Assembly: GCA_019155185.1 (NCBI GenBank)
Contig: CM032811.1
Location: forward strand, 13,908,075-13,972,074
From: Beaufortia kweichowensis
Lineage: Eukaryota; Chordata; Actinopteri; Cypriniformes; Gastromyzontidae
Length of the DNA: 64,000 nucleotides
Reading direction: 5' to 3'
Each line of letters opens with the position of its first letter. Position 1 is the first letter of the stretch. Under the pieces are notes generated by a model. It saw only the letters and a list, made by a program, of their open reading frames with translations. It had not been told where the DNA came from and searched no databases. Below are positions 1 to 10,454 of the stretch, piece after piece. The position numbers and the translations under genes are program-made.

Positions 1-3000
1 ACACTCTCAGATGAAGCACTTATTAAATCAGCCAATATGGAGGTCAGCCGTAATTCTGAAGGTCTCTTGTTTATATTTCATTTGCTGGGAGTTCAACAAG
101 GTCACGCAGGTTTATGTAACTGTTTATATTTTATACACTATGACTAATTTATAATCTAAATTGTAAAGAAGTTATTTTGGATTATTAGATTATTTCTCAT
201 TCTTTTAAATACAAGTCCTAATTGTAACTAGCAACACTGGATAAGAAAAACAATAACAAACAAAAGGGCCATTGAAATGAACACGTCTGAAGTAGATTTT
301 TCATTATTATAATGGTGTAAATATTTGACTATCAGCTTCATATTTGATGATTTACTGTTTACACACTGAGTGACAAAGACAAACTGATTTGTAAAAAATG
401 AAATCCCGAGACTCCCAGTAGCTGTAACAATCTGCATTAATAGAGCGCATATACTCAATGCAAATATGCCCATTGTACGTACTATATTAAACTGTGAATT
501 CCTTATTATATAATAGAAATGAAAAGAAATAAAGAAGGATTAGGGGGTGGAAGGGTCATTTATATTGCATTGTGACTGACAGGAACAGATAGACATGCAT
601 CTCACAGACTTTCATTTAAAGCTTCATTAAATACATTTAATATATACTTCACCTTAATTATCCCAACCAGGGACGCAAACACTCCAGGGAGTACTTTTGA
701 AACTCTTGGGGATGCCAAAACATTACATATTTTTAGATACATTATATACTTTTGCAATTTTTGTTACATAATTTGTAGGCTCAACGTATGGCTGTCACAA
801 TATCAGATTTACAATACACGACTATCATGGCCAAAAGAATATGCAATGATGATTGCATCACAATTTGTTTTTATAAATACTGCCATCTGTCCAATTTATC
901 TTTCCGGCCAATGAATCACTTAACATATGAGTGTTTCAATATCAATAATCATAATTTTTAATATCACGGTCAATACAGGTATACTGTTACAGTCCTACAT
1001 CAAAGACAAACTTATATGATTTACATAAATACATATATAGCATACAATAGCATTACTACATTATATTGTGCAATTCATATTGTGTTATCATTTGCATAAA
1101 TTATATCAGGAATTAGTTTTAGGAATTTATGAAAGATAATTGCATTCTGTGTTGTCTTACTACTCTAATATTAGTTCAGACAAAGAAATCTTTGTCTTCT
1201 ACTTCAGCCAATTAAAAGTGGTTTTGGCAAAATCCCATGCCTTTGCAGACAAAGTGGCCGACAGGTAGAATAAGGAATCATTGTTTTTCCTCTGGTCACT
1301 GGTAACAGCTGTCTCCCCGTCCCTTGTTTCCAAAAGGATGCCAAAGACATGAGATACATCAGAGGACCAACCCCCACAGCGCAAAGCTCATACGAAGCCC
1401 ATCATCTACATGAATCCTATTATCAGACACTATTGCTATAGACCGTCTCACACACACGCAGAGGTGCTTATTCCAATATATATTTACAGCTCTGTGTCTC
1501 ATCGGATGAAAATTTGAATTTCAAATCCGGTCACATGAATCAATGTTTACATTACCTCTGGAAGCAATTCAGCTCTACACATCATGACCGTGAATAGTGA
1601 GTTTGTTTGTTGTTACGATGAAACACAGCGTCCCGTCGTAATTTAAACACCCGATCAACAGTCTCTTTAGTTGATCTAAACATCAGACAATTAAAAATGC
1701 ATGAACGCCAGAGGCCCAAAACTTCAGAATGATTATACAGGGACAAAATCCAGAAATGAAAAATTAGTAGAAGCCAAATGCAATTAAAGTTCCTCTCGAG
1801 CATATCGTGCGTGTCTGTGGCTTGCTTTCATTATGGCGCGATACACCTATTCCTTTGGGCTCTGCGAGAAACCTACATGAATAAACATGAGGGTGTTTTT
1901 TTTGCCAAAACGCTAAAGGCCATGATGGCACCTTTCTTCTGTCTGACAGACCACCTACCTCTCATTAACCAAATCCTTTCTCCTCTCCATGTCCACATAA
2001 CTCTGTCATGCTCCTGTTATATTCAGTAAGGTATTGAATGTAATAAAGCACAAAATCCCTTTCTTTTTGAAAGCCATGACAGTTTGTTTTTATGGTGTGA
2101 TGTGTTGAGACTCAGTCTAGTACATTAATGCAACTAGAACAAATATTAAAGCTTCATTCAAGAATCGGGCCGTCTTAGAAAATTCAGTGGCTTGTAAGTG
2201 AAAAATGCATTTTACCTGAAATATCAATTCACACACTTTCTCATGCACACTCAGACACACACAAAGCAGAAAAGCCTTATCGATTAGAAGACATCTACAA
2301 AGGGAATGTGCTAAACCAAGACAAAGATTTGCAAAAGCTGTAACCAAAAACCTAACATTAAAAACAAATACAAATGTTTTGACATCTTGAGCGTTTCCTG
2401 TTCACTAATGCCAAAACAAATGTGCCATGCTGTAAACAAATAAATAAATAACTTTTATAATGTTTTGTTATGTGCTTTTTGCTATTACCCATCAGTAGTC
2501 TAGCATAAATTCAGGGTTCAAAGCTAAACATGAGGTCAAAGTTTTGAACTACCCCATTATGCAGGCAAACATCACATTTTTCTATCGATGGCTCTTTTCT
2601 TTGGAGAGCCCTTAAAAGTGTGACCAGCATCCAAATCTTGACCCTAGCTTTAGAATCAAAGCAGCAAGAAAACTAAATTAACCCCAGTAGACATGAGGAA
2701 GGACTTTTGCCCACTAACAACTACACTGTCTCATTTCATTCATTAGACCATGAATATAAAATAGAAAGTGAACCAAACAAGACCTGCCGTTTGAATGTTT
2801 TTCTCATTGTACTGCTGTTTTATCTTTCTCATTACTAAACTTGACAAGCAAAATCTCTTCCTGGATCCAAATTTGCCTACTTATACTATAAAATACTCTT
2901 TTTGCGATGGGAAAGTAAATACATCTGAATGAGTAGCAAGAACATGCAAGTACATACAGTACTAATGTGCAATGGAGGAAGTTTATATTATATAATGGAA

Positions 3001-3560
3001 GAAAATTAGATTATATTTTATTATAATAATAAAAACTTTTCATCCATAGATGTAAATAGACATTAGCAAAGCCTAATTTTACTTATTCTGAAATAAAAAA
3101 TAAGTCATTAACTACAGAAATAACAAAGCAAAAAAACTGTAAAACATTGTATAGCTTATAATCTATCCTTTAAATAATTTGTAATGTATAAATTTTACAT
3201 AAAATTATAAATCTTTTTTTGTATTTTTTGTATAAGCGCAACTGATGTGAATTGAAATGCTGATGTTGTACATACAATTGTTTTAATTGTATGTTCTGGT
3301 TATTGTTCAGTATATTGCAATAAAAAAAATCTCTCACGTCCATCTTTCCTAATGCGCATGCGCAGAAACACAAACACGTGCAATGGAGCAAAGCCCTGAT
3401 GTAGTTTTTAAGTCATTTTAGTCTACACTTCAAGAAACTAAACATGACTATTACCACAGTTTTTAGATAAATGTGTTTCCCAGATAGGCTTAAAAGCACA
3501 CCATATATTAATTAAATACCTTTTAAATAAAGAAAAAAAATCACTGAAATTGGAGCAGAT
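1..3560. other. Non-coding, AT-rich stretch without a supportable gene
   Basis: Only short open frames occur on either strand, with no recognisable domain, no chain of exons with matching splice phases and no RNA gene. The GC-richer patch at about 1290-1390 carries a 60-residue frame on the minus strand, but an in-frame stop lies just upstream and no good splice acceptor is seen, so I do not call it. The stretch could be intron or 3' UTR of a minus-strand gene starting near 4.0 kb, or plain intergenic DNA downstream of the opsin. Confidence 0.6.
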
Positions 3561-3976
3561 AAATTGCACAACATACCTTCAAAACGCCACATGAGTGCGA
3601 ACACAACTTCTTCAAAAACGATGTTTTAAAAGCATTTCGGGTCCTCCTAATAAAAGGTAAAAATGTTTGAAGTAACGTAAGAAATAAATAACTGCATCAT
3701 GTCAAAGTTAATTTAAGAGATATACATCAAGCCAAATTGAAATATATTATTAACCCAAATATCGTACCTAATTTGTTAGTGAAGTGTTTGAGAGAGGAAC
3801 CACTAGAGGCCGCTGAAGAGTTATTTTCCGTCACACACAACCGTAACCTTGAAATAAAATCTCTAAATTATCACATAATACTTTATTTATCGAATAGTAA
3901 CGAATGTTATATAGTCAGGCAACCCAATTTATGGCATAAAACATCAAAGAATTTCTAAACTTCATTGCTTAGACTT

Positions 3977-4023
3977 ACGTTTGTGCAGCTGCTTTCTGAC
4001 TCTACCAAGACGTCACTTCCTGG
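3977..4023 (-). promoter_or_regulatory. Possible ETS/CRE promoter and 5' exon of a leftward gene
   Basis: On the minus strand CCAGGAAGTGACGTC (4009-4023) joins an ETS core to a CRE half, a composite typical of housekeeping start regions. About 30 bases downstream is the good donor match CAAAC|GTAAGTC (donor near 3978). Further on, at about 3583-3612, an acceptor-like TTTTTGAAG precedes an ATG whose frame runs six codons into a second donor, GAAG|GTATGT. Together these look like the first exons of a minus-strand gene, but no later exon could be identified. This is inference from short motifs only. Confidence 0.3.
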
Positions 4024-4029
4024 AAGATG

Positions 4030-5455
4030 ATGTCATTAAGAAACTGGGTTTTGATAATAAAATAGGAAAATAAACTACATATTGTTTATATTATTTATTA
4101 AAATATTCCAAAAAAACTAATAAAGGAGAAAATGAAGAAACACCTTGTTTAAGTTTCTTTATATTAAATGTTTGAAAGGAACATCTGCTTTCACCAAAAT
4201 TCACACCTGTTCACTTATTTTGTTAAATAAAATTAATTCATATGATTACCATATTTACAAAATTGTTTATACATTTTTTTTTATCCATTAATACATACAA
4301 ATGAGCTTACCAAGAATGAGCAGTTCCCGGATGGTCACTATATTACAGCAACACAAGCAGTTTCCTCATTGTGCCAGAAACTAAATGTAATCAAATCTAA
4401 AGGAATATCAGTGACTTTGACTGTGACTTCAGTATCTACAGTGTGTAAAGTAGAAAACACTGTCCAGAATGCTGCCTAAATCCTTTGATGCTCTTAGCTG
4501 ACCTCATTACTCTTGATGTGTCATGCCAGACTAATCTTTAAAGTCTTTAAAAGAGCTTGTCTAACTTCATATAAACAGATAACAATACTTACGACACTTG
4601 GTATCTTTACACAATTTTATTGCATGACTGAATCGGGTATATTTAGCTTATGGTATTGGGGATTGAATGGAAGGATCGGGTATCTAATGTTTGATGTGAA
4701 AAATCAGCAGTCGAGTGTAAATTTGTTTTGATTTAATGAATTGATAATTGACTTTGCTGTGCATGTCCTCAGCTACCTCTAAGATTAAACAGCACATGGT
4801 GACGGTGCCCTAAAATAAAGGTCAGAGAACTTAACATTAAACACTTAAATGAGCTCAAGCAACTAAATACATTAATTCATTAAATCTAATGAATTGGTGA
4901 TTTAATCCAGTGCAGTTTGTCTGCCAAACTAAAGCTAAAAGCGGTTTTCCTGTTTGCAGGTGTCAAAATCTGTTAAGAAATCAGAGATTTTTTTCCAACG
5001 CTCTGGTTTTGGCACAGCCAGTGGTTTGTGATAAAAATGTTTGGAATAGTGCTTCAAGTTGAGTAAATTAATGCAAACACAGTTCCTATATTAGATTCCC
5101 AAAACTAGACGTATAATTAGTGCTGTTTGCTGTGGCAAGGCTATTACTATTGCTTATAGATTTATTGCTTAAAACCTTAATGGTAATTATTAAATTTTAC
5201 TATTAAACTAAAGTGTAATTTATTAAAGAATCACATGAAACATTCCTGAAATTCTGGATTTAACATTTCTATAGTCTTAAACTAAGGGAGCGGAATATCG
5301 CAGAGATCTGTCTTAAGCTATAGTAAGCAACCATCTATATCCTAGCAACCATAGCATAGCATAGTGTGTATTGTTTTATTGCATACTGCATGGAAGACTT
5401 ATCATTGTGGTAACAATTCACGAGACACAAAACGAAACGTTTTCGTAAATGCGAG
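4030..5455. other. Intergenic stretch, nothing identified
   Basis: AT-rich sequence between the putative minus-strand promoter near 4.0 kb and the 3' end of the opsin gene. I see no exon, RNA gene or clear repeat, apart from short AGCAACCAT/AGCATAGCAT iterations near 5331-5362. Confidence 0.6.
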
Positions 5456-5457
5456 AC

Positions 5458-5463
5458 TTTATT
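5458..5463 (-). terminator. Likely polyadenylation signal of the RH2 opsin
   Basis: AATAAA on the minus strand, about 430 bases downstream of the opsin stop codon at 5894-5896. It would give a 3' UTR of roughly 450 bases. Position and hexamer only. Confidence 0.4.
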
Positions 5464-5893
5464 ACTTCCAAATATTTTTTTGTTCTTTTTTCACATGCTT
5501 GTTAACATACAAAAATATATACAGCACACAATGCCTTCACCAAACCATCACGAAATTTGCATCAGTTTATCCATAGAGCAAAGACAAAAAACACAGGGAA
5601 ATATTCAGCGAGCGTTATAGATCATGAGCAGTTTGTCAGGAACCCCCACCCCAAACAAGAGCTAGCGCAACCTAATGCTGTGTCCCATTATAATTCTGAT
5701 GCTCCCGTAGTACAGTGATGAATACAAATGTGTGATGAAACAGCAACACAACAAATGAAAATCCAGGACACAACCATTTGCAAACTGTGCTCGTGTAATG
5801 AGTAAAAAGGTGGGAGTGCATGCAAAATAAGGAGTTCCAAACGTCCCAAAAATGTCACGAGTTCTAGGTATGAATGGGCGGAGCTGGAGACTG

Positions 5894-7647
5894 TTATGCC
5901 GGAGACACAGAAGACACCTCTGTCTTGCTGGTGGACACTGAAGATTCCTCATCTCCCATGGGGTTTTTACCGCAGAACAGAGTAGTTAGCATGCAGTTAC
6001 GGAACTGTGAGGAGATACGTGAGGGGGTCAAAAGTTACACGTGACTTGAGTATTAAAGGTACTGCAAGAACACCATATACAAGTGTGGAATCCAAACTCA
6101 TACTGATTATCTGAATAATACAAAGTGACCATACCTGTTTATTTAGCAGCACGTAGATAATGGGGTTATAGATGGAGGAACTCTTGGAGAAAAAGGCAGG
6201 AATAGCCATGAACTGGGCTGTGAAAGGGGCTCCTTTGTTGAAAAAGATCCAGGCTGCAACAGTAGCATATGGGGTCCAGGCCACCAGGAAGCCAAATACC
6301 ATCAGGATGACCATACGTGTCACTTCCCTCTCAGCCTTCTGGGTGGAGGCCGAATCTTGTTGCTGTGCTGCGGCCTGTTAAAGTCATATAGTGTGATAAG
6401 TGTGTACACTTTAAAAATGCTGGGTTGTTTTAATCCAAGGTTGGGTAAAATATGGAGAAACCTAACTGTTGGTTAACATAAACTTAGATTAATAAATGTC
6501 CATGTTTGACCCAACCATAGGTTGAAACAACCCAATGTTTTTATAGTGTATGCGAATGGATAATTTAACTTTATCACATATCGGTTTAGTTTAAATGACA
6601 CCAACCCATCGCCTGAAATGAGCTGTTAAAGAGTTCTTACCGCCTTCACCGTGCATACAAGGCGTCCATATGTGAAAAAGATAACGGTGACTGGAATTAT
6701 AAAGTGGCAAACAAACATGTAGATGACATAGGACTCGTTGTTAAATTTGGGGTTGAGTGTGTAGTAATCTGGCCCACACGAGCACTGCAGCCCTTCAGGA
6801 ATGTACCTATAGAAACAGTCATACAGAGTCCATTAACAGGCACTTAGGTGATCATTAAGTATGAGACTAGAGCAACGTGAGGTTACTTGATTGATTATGA
6901 GCAAATGGTGATAGTTTATGAATTACTCCTTGTGGGTTTTGAACCTTGAAGCTCTGATCACCAGTTACAAACGGACATTGTTATAAAGGTTACACTATGA
7001 TTACCTAGACCAGCCGACAAGCGGTGGAGCAGCACAAGCCATGGCCATAACCCAGGTAAAGCCAATTCCAGCCATAGCGTGTCCCGCAGAGAATTTAAAG
7101 CTTCCCATGGGCTTACAGACCACGATGTATCGTTCAATGGCCAGCACCACCAGCGACCAGAGAGCTACCTCACCTAGTGGGGAATTGGACAACATTGTAA
7201 ATCAACTACAAGTTTACAACAAATATTGTTTTTGGACCAAATGGTTCCTGTTATATAAACATCTCATCATCACTGACCTCCAAGTGTGGCCATAAAACCT
7301 TCGACGGCACATCCCAGGGGTCCCAGAATGAAGTAGCCGTTCACGGCCGAAGTGATGGTGATGGTGAAGCCAAAGAGGACCATGATCATCCCTGCAACGG
7401 CCAAATTTACCAGGATGAAGTTCAACGGCTGCCGGAGCTTCTTGTGTTGTGCCGTGACCACGAGAGTCAAGCCGTTGATGGGAAAACCAAGACAGATGAG
7501 CATAAACATGTAGAAAGCCAGAAACCTGAACTGCCACGGGTCTGCCAGGTAGTACTGCGTATACAGGAAGGGGTCCCGCACCAGCCCCGTGCGGTTATTC
7601 AAAGGGATGTAGTAGTTGTCCCCTTCAAAGCCATTAAGACCAGCCAT
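5894..7647 (-). CDS. opn1mw (RH2): Green-sensitive cone opsin, RH2 class
   Basis: Cone photoreceptor GPCR that binds 11-cis retinal and activates cone transducin. Exons 7278-7647, 7005-7173, 6641-6806, 6135-6374 and 5894-6004 give 1056 nt (351 aa). The last four are 169, 166, 240 and 111 bp; the first three match visual-opsin exon sizes. Visible landmarks: sequon N18 (bovine N15), disulphide Cys113, counterion Glu116 (bovine E113), Glu125 (bovine E122), the ERY motif at the end of TM3, a CSCGPDYY loop, retinal lysine in PAFFSK, the NPIIY motif, palmitoylation-type Cys in exon 5, a Ser/Thr-rich tail and terminal VSPA (VxPx trafficking signal). The sequence is far closer to RH2 than to SWS2 or LWS. 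Start chosen at 7647 (AACATGG, strong Kozak); an in-frame ATG at 7659 would add four residues. The usual MNGTEG start is replaced by MAGLNGFEG, which destroys the first glycosylation sequon. Confidence 0.95.
6405..6550. mobile_element. Foldback MITE-like repeat in opsin intron 3
   Basis: The element opens with TACACTTTAAAAATGCTGGG and closes with an inverted, slightly diverged copy ending CAACCCAATGTTTTTATAGTGTA. The inside contains inverted TTTTAATCCAAGGTTGGGT and TTTGACCCAACCATAGGTTG. There is no coding capacity. This is the architecture of short non-autonomous DNA transposons of cyprinids, recognised from memory, not searched. Confidence 0.65.
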
Positions 7648-7721
7648 GTTTTCCGGCATCTCGGACAGTTTGAGTGTTTGCTTTCGTCTGCCTTTCTGTG
7701 ACTTCTGCATTGTAAAGGTGA

Positions 7722-7729
7722 TTTTTATA
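7722..7729 (-). promoter_or_regulatory. TATA box of the RH2 opsin
   Basis: Minus-strand TATAAAAA lies 75-82 bases upstream of the chosen ATG. A start site about 30 bases downstream (near 7695) leaves a 5' UTR of about 50 nt, typical for visual opsins. It also places the ATG near 7710 (opening a longer frame) upstream of the transcript, so that frame is not used. Confidence 0.6.
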
Positions 7730-7779
7730 CCCTGAGTAAATAGACTTACAGAGATTATTGGGGAAGGAACCAAATGGGA

Positions 7780-10450
7780 TCAGGATGGACACGCAGAAAG
7801 TGACAGAGCTAATCTGATGGCCTCGTTAAAAGGTGTGAGACATGCCAAACAATCGCTTATCGAGTGCAACAGGAGATCTATGGGATTATCACAGTATTTG
7901 ACGTTGACCCTATAAAACCTGTAGGTAACAATTTACATTACAGTCTGTGTTACACATATTGCATAATAAAAACTAATGAAAAGCAGATCCACAAAATAAT
8001 TATACATATTTTTATGAATGATATAACTTAATAAAGACCAAGTCAGTAATTATGTAAATACATCATAATTCGGTCACTTTAATGTAACACTTATTTTCAT
8101 AAAATCAAACATTTTGTATCACCAGCAAATAAATCAGTTCAAAGAATAAATAAATTATATATTAACCTTAAGAATTAAAAAAGAACTTCTTACTCTGTTA
8201 TGTTTTTTATGACCCCCATCGCTTGTATTTTTCACATAATCCAGATTGAGTGACTGACCCTTTCATCATCTGCCTCCTCCACAAATGTCAAATGTCATCA
8301 CCTGCCTTCAAAAACTGACAGTAAATGGCAAAAATGAAGCTCTAACTTGACAAGGATCCACCTTAAATTACAGCAGAAACACTTAATTGTTGTTTCCAAA
8401 TAGCAGTAATCAAGTGATGGGCCATTAAAGCCAACAAAAGTGCATTTCCAAATTGCTTTTAAAAAAATGGGAAAGGCTTATTGTGTACAAATCTGACACA
8501 AATTTTAAATGCATTTATAATGTCATCCAAATGTCAAATGAACTGTACTTATGGGTCAGGAAGATCAAGACGTGATGGATGAAAGACATTACGTCTTTTT
8601 TGGATGGCCTCTTTTTCTATTCTCACTAATGGACTTTGACACCGTTCCTTCACCTGCATGTTCCATTCAAAGCAGACGTTACTGACTAAAGAGCAAAAGA
8701 GAAGTCAATCTTTTTGTGTCTTTTTTATGACAGCTGCAAAGGTTGCTAAGATCTGCCAAATATCGTTTAGTGATTTCAAGTAAGTATCTGCTAAAAACGA
8801 TAACTGAATGCAGGTTAAAGTTGCTTTAATCCAACTTCCTCTGTCACAATGTGACACGTTCCTTTTGCCAGAATTCATCAACACAATCCTGTTGACTACT
8901 TAGAATTAAGCCAACGTCACTTTGAATTTAATGTCTGCCTTCATCTGTACAGTAAAGGAGATTTAGGGTGTAGTAAATGTCAAGTCATTATAAATGGTTC
9001 CCCAATTTCTGCGTATTTGTCAGCTGTTTTTGTGCTTCAGGTATTGCAAAAGCTATGTTTCCTTTCCAATTCTTTTCCATAAATAATAATTAGCATTTTT
9101 GGAAAAACATTATTAATTTATATTCTATTTAAATATCTAACAATGAGTATCAATCATTAATTTTATGTAAATAAACAATAGCAGTTAATTTTTTTTAAAT
9201 GTAATAAAAACAGCATAATTTTTTTAAAGTTACAAATAAACTTTAAATAAAAATAAATAAAATAAATTGTTATTATTTTCTAATTATATATTTTTTAATC
9301 TGTTCAATTAAGTAATATATTTACATATATTTACAATTTACATCTTATATTTAAGTTAATATAGACTTTATTTTAACGGCATATCCAATCAGAATTTAAA
9401 GTAAAAAATATCCATTTAATAAGAAGCACTGTATTGTATTAAGGTCTTGTCTAAAATGTGCTTCATCATCACCCACATCTAAAGTGATTTCAATTCAGTT
9501 TTGCTGGTGATGGGTTTTGTCTTGTCAACATGGCAACATAACGTCACATATGTTCCTAAAATGAAGCATTTAACTGTAACACTGTTCTATTATTTGTTTC
9601 CTCACAGAGTTAACCACACAAATTACATGGTTTATAACCACGCAGCTATAAATGCGTTTCACTTACATCAGCACAAGCAGTCAGATCTCTCTGCAATAGC
9701 AGTACAGCCGCTAGGCGTAGTTAACTGAATACCAGAAAGCTGAATAAATGACTTGACATGTTATGTATATACAAATTATTACGAGGTTGAGATTGACAGG
9801 TACATTTGCGGGCCGGATCTCACGAGTCATTTTGTAGCCAAATCATTTTGTTTTCTGGATTTTACACTCATTAGATCAGCATGGAGGCCATTACAGCTCA
9901 GGGTGTTGTTTACAATTTCTAAGTCTGTTCAGACCACAAAACTGTTTGGCAAATTATGTGATGGATGCTGTTAAATCTTCGGTTAGTCACTTGTTTTTCA
10001 CACAGAAAGTAATCCTACCACTGCAGATCTTTTTTTGGTTCTCTTGAGACAGATGGCTTGAGAACTTAATTGATTTGATCAACTCTGAGCGAGCAGTTCT
10101 TTCTGTCTACTGCTGTAACAAGCGATTACTTGTGGAGACTCATTAACGCTGCTCTGAAATCAAGTCAAACCACTTGAGTGTTATTAATTCAAATTAGTTT
10201 AAATATAAATTATAAAACAGTCAAGTACAACAGCCATTTTGTATATATTGTTGTTTAAATGATTTGCTAACTATCCTAACAATCTTACAATGTAATGTCA
10301 TTTAAAAACATTTACAAACAGATGTGCAAAGCTAAAACAGAGGTTTAAACTATTAAACTTCTTTTGTACTGAACTGGGAACTGCTTTTAAAAGCTTGAAA
10401 CAACTTAACCAGCACATTTCTTCACAATGTGAACACACAGAGGCTTTGAT
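7780..10450. other. Intergenic region upstream of RH2 and downstream of msh5
   Basis: About 2.7 kb without exons or RNA genes. It includes the proximal promoter side of the opsin; TAATCC (8827-8832) and CTAATCT (near 7810) fit CRX/OTX core sites, which drive fish cone opsins, but such short motifs are weak evidence. The middle (9080-9400) is very AT-rich simple sequence. Confidence 0.5.
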
Positions 10451-10454
10451 GTTG

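Noticed and set aside
1199..1384. Minus-strand 61-residue frame in a GC-richer patch, considered as a last exon
   Set aside because: It starts from a non-ATG codon, an in-frame stop lies just upstream, no convincing acceptor exists, and no family is recognisable.
7270..7281. Gln at the opsin 122 site, from reading exon 1 into the intron (GGQ then stop)
   Set aside because: The GT of that GGT codon is the splice donor; exon 2 supplies Glu.
7648..7773. Longer N-terminus for the RH2 opsin (MQKSQKGRRKQ..)
   Set aside because: It lies within about 20 bases of the TATA box, hence upstream of the expected transcript start, and resembles no opsin N-terminus.
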